Of a stretch of 64,000 nucleotides of DNA, positions 1-10,899 are shown in pieces (within the stretch, counting starts at the first letter, position 1; every line of letters starts with the position of its first letter). Location of the stretch: positions 11,682,427 through 11,746,426 of the forward strand of contig OX442315.1 in the NCBI GenBank assembly GCA_949358305.1, in the 5' to 3' direction. Both the position numbers and the translations under genes were made by a program. The notes beneath the pieces were generated by a model. That model was not told the origin of the DNA, searched no databases, and worked only from the letters and a program-made list of their open reading frames with translations. Source of the stretch: Strigamia acuminata. Taxonomy: Eukaryota > Arthropoda > Chilopoda > Geophilomorpha > Linotaeniidae.

Positions 1-48
1 ATTTTTATTTTTATTGTTTTTCTTGTTTTTGTTTTGTTTTTTTATTAC

Positions 49-2121
49 CGATGATTCTGGTTCCGACAGGGAGGATGACCTCGGATGGTTGCATGTAAGC
101 GAGGTGTTTTGCCGGTAAAACCATAGCTAGTCCCGAGTTTCTGCCTTTCATTTCGATGCGAACTCTGTATTGGCGGCCCTTTGGAGGATTGGAATGCAAA
201 ATTGAGTGGTTCGGATTTAGAAATTATTGTTTCGTGTTTAATGCTTTTTGGGTTTAATTGGATTTTGTTGAATTCGGTTTTTGGTGGAAAAAATTATCGA
301 TTTATATTTTTTGAATGAAAATTTCAATTTTTTGGATGAAAATTTCAATTTTTTTAATGAAAATTTCAATTTTTTGAATGAAAATTTCAATTTTTGGCAT
401 GGAAATTTCAATTCTATATTGAAAATTTCAATTTTTTGGATGAAAACTTCAATTTTATGCATGAAAATTTCAATTTTTTGCATGGAAATTTCAATTTTTT
501 TCATGGAAGTTTCAATTTTTGAAATGGAAATTTTGTCGTTTTAATGAAAAATTCGATTTTTTAATAAAAACTTCGATTTTTTTAAATAAAAAATTAGATT
601 TCTTTCACAAATATCTATTAAAAAAATTCAATTTTTAACCAAAAAGCACATTGCACAACACCCAAATCCAACCAAAACTCAAACCCACCTCAGGAGTATC
701 TAAAATTTCAAAAATCTTCGCCTTATACCAAATACTCAGAACAGACCGCATGGCATACACAATCATATTCACGCATAATTCCCTAAAAAAAAATTTGAAA
801 AAAATAACATTAATTTCAATCAAATCAACCAAAACTCATCAACCAACCTCCGTTTTACAGCTCCAATAGGCGGTAAAACGGGTGCTTGAACCTTAACTTT
901 CCCCATAGGAATAATTTCCCTCGAATCTAATACAAAACAAACATTAAAAACATCAAAAAACATACAAATTATTTTTAAAACACACATGAAAATCATCAAA
1001 AAACATCAAAAAACATCAAAAACTATCAAAAAAAATAATAAAAAATCACATGAAAATCATCAAAAAAAATCAAAAATCATCAAAATCATCAAAAAACATC
1101 AAAAACTATCATAAAACATTAAAAACATTTAAAAAATCACATAAAAATCATCCAAAAACATCAAAAATCATCAAAAAACATCCAAAAATCATCAAAAAAC
1201 ATCAAAAATCATCAAAAAACATCAAAAAACATCAAAAAACATCATAAATTATCAAAAACCATAAAAAAAAACATAAAATAATCACATAAAAATCATCAAA
1301 AAACACAAAAAAAACATCAAAAAATAAATTAAATGTAAACCTAGTTTTGTTTGACTTGTACACGGGTTATACACGGCTTGGCTGAATCCGACATGCGTTG
1401 ACGCTGGAATCGTATCAATAATTTCCAACGGTTCCAGCTCTTCTCCTCTCTCGACGTTAGTGAACAATTTCATCTCAGGTTTCAGCAGCGCCATTTGTTC
1501 CTGCATTTTCACGCACGTTTGTTCAATCGTCCACATATCATCTAAAAAACAAAACAAAAAACAAAACAAAAAATTCAAAACCACAACAAAATTCAATGCA
1601 ACAAATTCTCCATCCATTTCACCTGCGACGACATTCAATTTCGTCCGCATTTCGTCACATTCGGCTTTAACCATCGACTCGTAATTCAATTTTTGAAGCG
1701 CTTCGCAAATTATTTCCTCCAAATCAACATCGCTGTCCAACTCATATATCTCATCTTCGCTCTCAGTTAATTCGTCCTTTTCATCTTTTTCCTCGTTTTC
1801 GGCATTTTCGGCGTCTAAAATTTGAATTTCGTCCTCGTCCTCGGCTTTTTTCTCATCAATGGCGTCGTCCATTTCGTTCCCACTTCCGTTAGACTAGAAA
1901 AAAATTGAGTTAGTTTTGTGTTTTATTTGTGGGTTTTTGGTTTGGGCATTTTGTTGATTTACTTCGGATATTTTTTCGTAGTTATTCAGGCAGTTTTCGC
2001 ACACTTCGTAGCTCACGCCGACATTGCTTCGCTTGACGCCAAAATGGCGCTTGACGCTTAGATTTGCCGCCACTAAATTGTCTTTGGATCCGCAGTCCGG
2101 GTTGATGCAAACTGCGTTCAT
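49..2121 (-). CDS. SETDB1: SETDB1/eggless-like histone H3K9 methyltransferase, 5' part (partial)
   Basis: Exons read on the minus strand: 2121-1963, 1893-1623, 1541-1341, 926-848, 782-689 and 178-49, with the gene continuing past the left edge. All junctions keep frame and have GT/AG borders. The first exon encodes 53 residues with a Cys-rich module (CINPDCG... and CENC), probably a zinc-binding N-terminus. An acidic Asp/Glu-rich stretch and a helical segment follow. The last two exons (YAMRSVLSIWYKAKIFEIL and RIEMKGRNSGLAMVLPAKHL) resemble the tandem Tudor region of SETDB1/eggless. The family trimethylates H3K9 in the nucleus for heterochromatin and transposon silencing; the catalytic SET part lies outside the window. 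Introns of 511 bp (179-688) and 414 bp (927-1340) are filled with AT-rich minisatellites. The family call rests on recalled similarity, so it is likely but not proven. Confidence 0.72.
281..590. repeat. AT-rich minisatellite in SETDB1-like intron
   Basis: About fifteen imperfect 18-21-bp copies of a motif like GAAAATTTCAATTTTTTGA lie inside the fifth intron of the SETDB1-like gene. Long open frames here are by-products of the repeat. Confidence 0.85.
950..1330. repeat. Degenerate AAATCATC / AAACATC repeat
   Basis: Roughly 380 bp of short alternating AAAAATCATC and AAAAAACATC motifs fill the third intron of the SETDB1-like gene. The A-rich and T-rich strands are strongly separated. Confidence 0.85.
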
Positions 2122-2592
2122 TTTGGAAGTCGGATGCTAAACACACTTGAAAATAACGCTGAATCTCTTATCAACACCCCAGTTTCTGCCGTTATTGATC
2201 GGTTGGTTTTTCGAGTTTATAGATGCAGGTGAAACCGGTCAGAAAATAGCCTCAAAGTGGGTCGATATTTATGTTTCTTTCGGTACAAGATGTCGGGCGC
2301 GAGTTGAGGAGTCAGGATAGTTTGCTGGAAATTGAAATTTTCAGGAAAATTATTATGAATTGTCAGTTAACAGAAATCACATTTGTTTTTAATTGATGTA
2401 TTGGGTGTCCGGATGGGCCTAAACAGCGATTTTAGTTTGCATTTCTTTGAATTTTGGGTCAACTGTTTGAGAAATTGTTTTTAAAAAAATAATATCGTAA
2501 TAGGGAGTAATAATTTTTATGACGTAGTGTAATTCAATACAAAATTATAGTACACCAAATTCTTTTTAGACATTTTACAACTAACTATCGGT
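2122..2592. other. Upstream region of the SETDB1-like gene
   Basis: About 470 bp of AT-rich sequence lies between the SETDB1-like start and the first transposon. It should hold that gene's promoter, but I see no clear TATA box or initiator and no other gene. Confidence 0.5.
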
Positions 2593-2801
2593 GTGGTTAC
2601 CAGGGCTGGACTGGGAACAAATTTAGTACCGGGAAATCTGGACAGGTCGGGCCATGGGAACAAATTTAGTACAGGGAAATCTGGACAGGTCGGGCCATGG
2701 GAACAAATTTATATTGGAAATTTGGAAATCTGGATAGATCGGGCCACGACAAAAGGAAAAAAAATTAACAGCTTTACGGCCCATCCAGCACTGGTGGTTA
2801 C
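2593..2801. mobile_element. hAT-like non-autonomous element with perfect 8-bp target duplication
   Basis: The element spans 2601-2793. It starts CAGGGCTGGACTGGG and ends CCCATCCAGCACTG, imperfect terminal inverted repeats. It is flanked by a perfect 8-bp direct repeat GTGGTTAC (2593-2600 and 2794-2801). Inside are two to three copies of a ~55-bp repeat (GAACAAATTTAGTAC...GGTCGGGCCATGG). A CAG...CTG terminus with an 8-bp target duplication is typical of hAT MITEs. It has no transposase. Confidence 0.85.
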
Positions 2802-3116
2802 CCAGATGTCATTGGTGGTTGCGAAATGGTCCCCTAAACAGTTCATGCTTCAAGGCCCCAAATATGTAGTTCCACCTGTATGTGTAATAATATTTTTAAC
2901 AGCAGAAAACCTTTTCTTAAGTGACTTTGAGTTTATTTCTATTACTTGAGTTGAAGTTTTTATTTCCTACAATACTTCATCACACTCATATCACATCTAA
3001 AACTACAATGTTGGCCTTGTGGTAGGACTGGTAAGCATCCGACCAATAAAAGTACAATAGGTCAACATGCCTGTCAATACATCAACCCATGTTGACCTAA
3101 TGTCTGTTGCTGTATG

Positions 3117-3544
3117 CTAGCCTGCCGGAGTAGGTGGTGGCGGCGGTGGAGCAGTGGCCAATGGAGTTACACAAGCATTGAAGACCCTTTTGGTGCTGTT
3201 TTGCAACAGTGGGCAGCATTTTAAAGGTCCAATACAAAATGCATCCCCATCACAAATGACCACTTGCTGCCCAGCTGGTGGAATTATTCTCATGGGACCT
3301 CCAGGTGCAGTACAAAAGCCAACCTTATCTAAAACACAAAAAAAGTTACCATGGTAGATAGTGTAACCAAAATATGTTGTACAAATTCCAGTATTGTTGT
3401 GATGAACTTACTGCTGCAGCAATTAGGTGGTGCCAATTTGCAACACAGATACTGATTTTTTGAATCTTTGCATGTACACGTCAAGAATATACTCTTTACC
3501 ACTGTATGACTAAAAAGTAGAAGCAGCAGTAACTTTGGAAACAT
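3117..3544 (-). CDS. Small secreted WAP-like cysteine-rich protein (paralogue 1)
   Basis: Two exons, 3544-3412 and 3328-3117, encode 114 residues. The N-terminus (MFPKLLLLLLF...) is a typical signal peptide. An N-terminal Cys cluster (CTC at 23-25, CC at 34-35, CC at 42-43) precedes a WAP-like core, KVGFC50 ... C70DGDAFC76 ... KCC83P ... C97VTP. Canonical four-disulphide WAP cores have eight Cys; only six are at core positions, and the two usually between KCC and the last Cys are absent. The tail is Pro-rich. Secreted WAP proteins act as protease inhibitors or antimicrobial peptides (the crustin type also pairs an N-terminal Cys region with a WAP core), but no activity can be assigned here. 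Its neighbour at 4444-4857 has the same intron position and phase. Confidence 0.75.
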
Positions 3545-3821
3545 ACTTTATCTTCTATGTAGACTTGTGATGGGTAAGTGTAGTTTAACCATTGAACAGT
3601 TTGAATTTATTAGACTAAGGTGAAAAGAAAGTAGGCTAGAATAAATAGTAGGTCGGATATTTTATTATACGCAAAACTATTTTCCATTTTTTTTTGTGGA
3701 AAAAGTAATGGAACACATGAATTATTTATATCTCTAAAGTAGACTACAGTGATGCATAAAATTACCCATTTCCCTTAGGTATTCCATAAGCAAGTTTACT
3801 ATGTATACGTTAACGTAGTAT

Positions 3822-3998
3822 CAGGCCCATCTTTACCATTGGGCTAACTGGGCTGCAGCCCAGGGGCGCCGGGCACAGGGGGGCGCCGGACACAGTGGCT
3901 CGATGGGCACAGAAGGGCACCGAGCACAGAAAAGTGCTGGGCAAGGGGCGCCTGAGTTTTATTAGCCCAGGACGCTGAAAAGTGTAAAGACGGCCCTG
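3822..3998. mobile_element. hAT-like MITE, GC-rich, perfect 8-bp target duplication
   Basis: It begins CAGGCCCATCTTTACC and ends AAAGACGGCCCTG. It is flanked by the perfect 8-bp repeat CGTAGTAT (3814-3821 and 3999-4006). It is rich in GGGCGCCGGGCACAG subrepeats, far more GC-rich than its surroundings. The same family recurs in opposite orientation at 58,114-58,264. Confidence 0.88.
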
Positions 3999-4009
3999 CG
4001 TAGTATACA

Positions 4010-4130
4010 GCCTACGGCGAAGGGTACCGAAGGGCGCCGGCACAGAAGGGTGTCGGGCACAGAAGAGTGCCGGGCAAGGGGCACTTGATTTTTATTAGCC
4101 CAGGGTGCTGAAAAGTGTTAAGACGTTAGG
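4010..4130. mobile_element. Partial second copy of the GC-rich hAT-like element
   Basis: Downstream of the intact copy, the CGGCACAGAAGGG...GGGCAAGGGGC...TTATTAGCCCAGG...GCTGAAAAGTG segment is repeated without its left terminus. It looks like a truncated tandem or nested copy. Confidence 0.7.
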
Positions 4131-4443
4131 TCAGGTAAGGATGAACTTGTTTTTGCCACTAAAACTATGTCGCTAAAGTGGACCTAGTTTTTCAGTTTGC
4201 GCTCTCCGTGCCTTAACTGGGACCCATAAAGCGAAACAAGTGAGAGAAATCAATCCAACAAGTATTTTGTTGCCAAAAAATGGCGACAAAATTATCGACG
4301 AGAAATTTATCAGAGCCTGTGGCAGCTGGCCCAGCCTTGTACATGAATTAGTTCAATCACCGATAAGAAACTTTGTACACAGGAATTGTTTTCTTTATTT
4401 GTTTCTTTCTAATACAAATTATTGCTGCAAATTTTATATAGTT

Positions 4444-4857
4444 TCAACCTCCACCAGCCGGTGGTCTTGTAGTAGCTGGTGCTGGTGCTGGTAGATTTTG
4501 TATAAATGGAACTACACAAATATTGTATATTATTTTTGTACTATTTTGTAAAAATGGACAGCATTTTAAATTCCCTGGACAATACGCATCTGAATTGCAA
4601 ATGATTGATCGGAGTCCACCCGGCGGGATTGCCCTTACTGTCATTCCACAAAATCCACCTTTATCTGAAAGATAAAAATCTAATTACTAGTTGCATAGCA
4701 AACAATGTTGATCTTACTTACTGTTACAGCAATTAGGTGGTGACAGTTTGCAACAAATACTCTGATATTTTGGATCAGCACAAGTACAGACTTTGATGAT
4801 GCTGTCAACCAGAGAATTATTCCAAAATAGAAACATGAAAATCAACTTGGGGATCAT
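4444..4857 (-). CDS. Small secreted WAP-like cysteine-rich protein (paralogue 2)
   Basis: Exons 4857-4722 and 4664-4444 encode 118 residues. A hydrophobic signal peptide (MIPKLIFMFLF...) is followed by the paralogous Cys cluster CTCADPKYQSICCKLSPPNCC. The WAP-like core then reads CNSDAYCPGNLKCCPF, closer to the WAP consensus (C..D..CPG..KCC) than its neighbour. It also has a single Cys after KCC, then an Ala/Pro/Gly-rich tail. The intron falls after the same Cys pair and in the same phase (phase 1) as in paralogue 1, so the two genes arose by tandem duplication. The start at 4857 places Met directly before the signal peptide; an upstream in-frame Met would precede a less signal-like leader. 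Confidence 0.75.
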
Positions 4858-5094
4858 AATTGATCTTGTAATGTAGAATAAAATGTAGTTTACCTTTACA
4901 GTTTGTGTGTATAGGGGCACAGTAAAAAAAAAATAGGTCAAAATTAATATACAACCGGATATTTTTTGTTAAAAACAGCAATGGTATGGTAGGAGTTTCT
5001 TGGTGGGAGGCAAAAGAAAAATATTCATTCTTGTATTTGGGTCGAGGGCACAGAAGATAGTCAAGGGGGGACCAAAGGGACATAAGCATGCAGG

Positions 5095-5436
5095 GTGACC
5101 AGACACATTGCTGACATCAGTGCAAACATTCAGAGAAACTTGACTGAAACTGACTGGAAAAGAGAACTGTTGATGAATATGAATAGCGATGCACGTGTTG
5201 AAGAGTTGTCTAACCTACTCTATAACGACATAACCGATAAAAATCAAATGACTGAGAAGAGTAGCGAACGCCAAAAGATCCTGGATTTTATTAAGGATTT
5301 GGAAGTATTCAAGAAAGAACTGGAAAACGAACAACAGAAGATAATTGAGGCTAGTGCAGTTCGGATGCTGCGATGCGACCGACGGATCACAGAATCCGCA
5401 ATTTTCAACGGATTCATTCCCGCTCGCTTTTCCTAG
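5095..5436 (+). CDS. Unrecognised open frame, possible coiled-coil exon or gene fragment
   Basis: A 113-residue open frame is rich in charged heptad-like sequence (SSERQKILDFIKDLEVFKKE). Base composition is less AT-biased than the flanks, and codon use looks gene-like. A GTACGT donor lies just after it (5471), and candidate acceptors (CAG) lie just before it. I do not recognise the family. It could be one exon of a gene whose other exons I cannot identify, or a relic. Nothing convincing follows it before the element at 5943. Confidence 0.3.
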   Translation: MTRHIADISANIQRNLTETDWKRELLMNMNSDARVEELSNLLYNDITDKNQMTEKSSERQKILDFIKDLEVFKKELENEQQKIIEASAVRMLRCDRRITESAIFNGFIPARFS

Positions 5437-5940
5437 TACGCCGCTCTCGATTTGGCCAATTCTCAACGTGGTACGTATTAATTTACTCTTTTACTTGGAA
5501 TCCCACGTGAAAAATTTAGACGTTATTTTTTTTTTTCATTTTTAAATCATTTTTGAAATTTTCTTTGCGTTTTTGAATGGATTTTTCCAGGTTTTACTTC
5601 TCTAATCCACCTTTAATCCGTTTTATGTTTATATTTCATTTATAATTCAATGACGTCAGAGTGGATATCTGTTTTCGAGAATTAATGACTGCGGGTTTCA
5701 TCGTTAATGATTTGCTTTCATTTTCATTTGGTTGATTTGGAAATTAAAGCGTCATTTCGGTGTTTGTCTATAGAGGCATGAGGAAATGAAGGAGTGGCGT
5801 GGCGAAGGGAAGGGAAAGGTTTTGCCTCCACTAAAAATCCCATTTGGCAAATGAGAAATGTCACTGCAAAGGAATTTACGTTTTCTTTGAAATAACAACG
5901 TTTAAGCCTAGCGACCGAGCGACGCCTCTTTAAAAAACAC
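5437..5940. other. AT-rich spacer
   Basis: About 500 bp separate the 5095-5436 open frame from the inverted-repeat element. Apart from the GTACGT donor-like site at 5471 I see no gene or repeat here. Confidence 0.5.
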
Positions 5941-6752
5941 TAGGTGCATTCCAAAACTCCTGTTTCAGCCGTTTCAGCCGTGTCGTGTCATCGGTTATGA
6001 CGTCACATCCGGAAAAATTCCGTGTCTGTGGCGCTAACACGGCTGAAACGAGAACGTGTATTAAAACACGTGTTAGTAGAAACGATTTGGGTGTTAGGGC
6101 TGCCATCGATTTGGGTCTAGATTTGGTAGCACATCTAGAATATTGGCAGTTTTTGGAACTATCACACTTCTTCTGAATAGATATCGTTGCCCATAAACTA
6201 TTCCCCTTACTCTAAATTAAAAAATATAAAAATAAAATAAAAATAAAATAAAAATAAAAAAACGTTTGAAAAACGTGACATTCCCAATTGTTGGTCAAAC
6301 ATGACATCGGCGAATGTGGGCAACAAATTCGCCGAATGTAACAAACAAATTAGGCGAACGTGGGCAACAAATTCGCCGAATGTAACAAACAAATTAGGCG
6401 AACGTGGTAAACAATTCGGCATGTGCTTCTTTTCATTAAATTATATTTGTATTCTCACCCAGTCATAACTGTCTAAAATTTCCTCATCTTCGGCATCATT
6501 TTCTGAAGCTTGTAACATAATAAGTGTAGTTTTAGCTAAGCAATCAACTACTTTAATCTTTCGAATAGTAGAAATTTGGTTGGTGACAGCCACGGTTGGA
6601 CACTTGTCCGGTCACACCGTAAAATGAAATTGCTAAAACGAGGGCAAAAAAAATTTTCGTTTTGACGTTCCTAAACAGGCCTGAAACGACGATAAAACGA
6701 CACGGAACAAAAACGCCTAAAACGCCTAACACTGAGTTTTGGAATGCACCTA
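5941..6752. mobile_element. TA-flanked inverted-repeat element (~0.8 kb)
   Basis: Perfect 17-bp terminal inverted repeats GGTGCATTCCAAAACTC (5943-5959) and GAGTTTTGGAATGCACC (6734-6750) are bracketed by TA dinucleotides (5941-5942, 6751-6752), as for Tc1/mariner-type insertions. Subterminal parts (TTTCAGCCGTGTCGTGTCATC left, ACGACACGG right) also pair. The interior holds ~54-bp tandem repeats near 6305-6420 (GGCGAACGTGGGCAACAAATT). No transposase frame is present, so it is non-autonomous. Confidence 0.85.
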
Positions 6753-9700
6753 CTGATCCGCCATTTTGAATAATTTAAAAATTTGTCTTAGTTTATTTAA
6801 CCTAGAACTCGTACCATGTACACATAATTAAAATGAAATAACAAAACCAAACAGGCAAATCTCATGTCCGAAACTCCGATTTTTTTTTAATTTTTTAACA
6901 AAAATAAAATATTTCAATAAAATCCATCAAATTCAAAAAAATCCAATAAATTAACATTTTCTAGAAAACATTTCCAGCACATTTCACCACATGTTTGTCT
7001 GTTATTTCTTAATGATTTAACAAGCACTTCAAACATTTACGACGTCAAGGTAACAAACAATATTTACAATCCTCCCACAACGGTGTTATTAATATTGTTG
7101 TAAGAAACTAATAACTCACCAAAATGTTCGTCGTTTTTCGAAGAAAACTTCACCATGGTAACCTTTCGAGAGAAAAAAATCGTAATATTTTCAGTATCGA
7201 CTCGCCTAGCTTGATTAAAAATATATTCCTTATCAATTTATCAATTTTTTCATTTCTTTTCCATTGTGTTATTTTTTTTTTCACCAAAAATTAAATCCCG
7301 AGTTTGATCCCAATCAGCAGTTTCAGCCGGTCAGCCAGCACCCATTTTCTCGACAAATTTGACTTCCCAATGAGCTCACCTTTTCAATTTTGGATAAATT
7401 CCAACAAACCGCACCCTTGTCGAGTCTTGAGAGACGAACCATTATTATTTTTCTCCCTTTTCTTCATTTGTAAAACCAGCCCAAAATGGCACCAATTCAG
7501 CCATAAAACACATTATTTTTTATTTTTTATTTTTTTTTCGTCCCCCGAACCAATTGCGCACAAAAATACATCCAAAAAACAACATTTAAACCCTAAAATA
7601 ACCCTGGGAAAAATAAAACAATCATAAATAAATAAATAATAATCACGCAATTTAATCCATTTTACAACCGGCGACCTTGAAATTTTTAAGCCTCAAATAA
7701 CCAACAACTCGAACAGCTCAAACTCGAGCGTCATTACAAAAAAAAAATATATATATATATACCATTTTATACTACAAATTAAATAAATCTAAAAAAGAAA
7801 AAAATACAACCGCAAAACTTAATTAAAAATAAAACAAATCCAGGCTACGGCGGTTCAACTCGGGTCGCGACTCGCGAGCGTCATTACTAAATAACATTCC
7901 CTAGAACTGTCTCGTTAAAACAACACCCGCACAACTCAACGAGTATTTCACACTTACATTGCGTATGGATTCATATAATACTTGGTTGCAAGCCGAATCG
8001 AAGACTTATCCGCTCACAACTTGGCTCGAGTGAGTCACGGATCCCGAACTGGAAGAAACAACATGGTGAATGAGCACTTCCGGTTACGAACATGCCTGGG
8101 CATGCCTGGCGAGTAACGAAATATTACCTGAACTCTATCTTTCTTTTTTTTTTTTTTTTTAAATACGATACAATTGTGTGCAGCATGCCAATCGTCGTGA
8201 CAGGCATCAAGCCAAGCCCCACCCGAAAGGAACACACCCAATTATGAATGACGTACTACCTTGTTATTGTAACATTTTTTCGAGTCAATGGGACTCTGTG
8301 CTCCAGTTAATTATATTGAATTTTCGTTTTAGTAACAACTGGTGGTGATTTTATAAATTAATCAAGCGTGATATGTTGTTTTTTAGTTTTTATGTCCTCG
8401 TTTCTCTTTATATTTCAAATTATTTGTGTAAAATTGTTGGTTAATAAAGAAAAATGTGAATAAATAAAAATATTAACTTACTTCGTGAAAAGTTGAATAA
8501 AAATTTTGCTATTTTTGCTTTTCATTTCTTTAGTTTTCCATTTTTTGCATTGGTGCACGGTGCATTGCGCTGAGACAGGACAGAGGACACGGAAGACGAG
8601 TTAAGGTTAAGCGGTGATTAGGTCGTTGCACGAACCGCCACTAGGCGGAAAATTAAACTATAAAGGAGTTATAGAGCAGAAATAAGATTTAATAAAAATC
8701 AATTTAGGGTCATTTTGTACCTATAAATCAATTTCTGTAGTTTATAGGGATGAGGATAAGGAAATTTGGTCGTAATCACGAAATCGCTACGACTATGGAG
8801 TGTTCATGTGCAAAAATGGCGGTTCTAATGGAATAAGGCCAAAGTCTGGTTTTATTATCTTAGTTTTTATCACTTCTCATACGGAACAAACAAATAATTT
8901 ATGCAAAACACTTTGGATCTGTTTTTATTGTTTTTATTTTCCTGCCGTAATAAATATAATTTTCGTGATTTTGTTTGAAATTGTTGTTATTTTGATCAAT
9001 TTTTTGTGATTTTGGTACAAATTGTGATTTAGAAATATTTTTTACATTTCCTTTAATTTTTTTTTCTGAGTTACTTCCAAATTTAATGAAAAAAAAAAAA
9101 CAGAATTAAAATTACAAATTAAGCTGAGAAAAAAATAATTGTCACATGCTGGCGAAAGTTAATCTAGCTGTGAGTATGTATCGGGTTTTCGGAAAGCCCA
9201 GCAAAAGACTATTGGATTGTGGGTAGAAGAACGTACACGTCATGACCGGCAATCTCCTGCATTGGCGGATATTTTTAAAAATCAATCTGCTGCCATCCAC
9301 CGCAATTGGATATAGAAACTGAGGTTTTCGCATCTCAAAAATGCATTTTGGTGAGTACATTTATCAAAATTAACAATTTAGGGCCGAATAAATTAAAAAA
9401 TTCCCGCATTATTTTTTTTAGAGAATGCACGCTGCAAGTTGTTTCACCCGCATGGCCATGTTGTATATTCCAAGAGTCGTCAGCGTTATCGCACGAACCA
9501 AAACTCGACCAAACTCACGAATTATCATTTCTTAACATTTTATTTCATTACAATTCAATCACCCACAATTTTTCTCAAACGTTTCAATCATTTTTAGTGA
9601 AAATGAAATGCAAAGTTGCTAATTTTATTTCCCTGTGTGTTCCCGACAGCATTCAATTCAAATCCACGGGCAACGACATTCTTCACTTGGCATAACTATT

Positions 9701-10859
9701 GAGTTAGACACGGAAAATGCAGGCAAAACAAAGTTTTAGCTTCTTCATTCTTTGACACTCAGTTTAGCCCAGGAGGAACCATCCCTACGCTTTGTCCTTT
9801 TACCAACGAGCGAGGAAGCGAGATTATCTTTGCGTTTCTTGCATTATTCCGTGTGAGATCTCCAGTTCAGCAACTGGAGTACATTCCCACAAATGTAAGA
9901 AGAAATTTTAATCTTTCCTCCCGTATTGGCATCTTGTCTTAGCCTGGGAGGAAGGTCCTGACCAGAAGGCACCATCCGCATTCGTTTGTCCAACCGGGCT
10001 TACCAGGCGCTTGATCGAGTCTCCGAGGACCTCTGATATCATTAGCTATGGTGGTCAGCAATTTGCTGATCAGGGAGGAAATGATTATCTTTGTTCTTGC
10101 ATTTAACCGCGATTTGGAGTGCCCAGGGGAGCGAGGGCAATAAGGGAGTTTGGGAATGGATCCTGGTCATCATTGGGCATCATCCGGCACTCGCTGGACA
10201 TCGGTGGAACCACTTGACGTAATTCGGTATTTTAATTGATTTATTTTTATTTGTCAGTGTTTTTCTCGTGTCACTTTGAGGCGGATTTGTTTGAGTGGTA
10301 AGTTGAGCGTGGATTGAAAAAATGTTTGACGAAAATTGTGGTGAATTGAGTGTTTCATTTTGTATTTGTATTATGAATTTAAACTGGTCATGAATGGACA
10401 AGTGTAACGTCACGAGCATCACTTTGTGAAGGAGCTGCAACATTGGTTTTAACATTGTGTAATTAATCTCGTTCACGTTCACATACGGAATGTTGAACTG
10501 AACTGTTAATAAAATAAAATAATATAAACCATACCTAGACTTATCGATTACGTGCGAAACGTTAAATTTGAATTGTTGATAATAACGTATACAATTTATC
10601 GGTTACGTTTGCCGAGCTTCTCGTATAGCTTTTCGTTTCCCAATGGACAGATTATTCGAAATGTAACATAAAATTGGAACATTACAATAAATTTATTTGA
10701 ATAATTTGAATTTTAAAAAACGTCTTTGATTTACTCGTAAATCCGCTCGTGGTACGGTCGTTCGGTTCGATAAATTCTCGATTTCGGCAGAAATTGCAAT
10801 CGATTCACCTAATAAAATATATTTGAACAAGTACTAGAGTCATCCGATTGGATTTAGAA
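6753..10859. other. AT-rich region without a recognisable gene
   Basis: About 4.1 kb with long homopolymer runs and no open frame carrying a recognisable domain. Notable spots are an (AT)n tract near 7748-7760, a less AT-biased stretch at 9150-9355 ending in a GTGAGT donor-like site, and a stretch at 9770-10,160 that is GC-richer and could be a decayed transposon interior. I cannot support a gene model here. Confidence 0.5.
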
Positions 10860-10899
10860 TATTTACTGGAGCAATACCCTGTTTCTACTGTTACGGGTA

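Noticed and set aside
9150-9360. An exon ending in GTGAGT at 9,350
   Set aside because: The donor-like site is good, but the upstream frame is broken by a stop and no neighbouring exon or family could be found.
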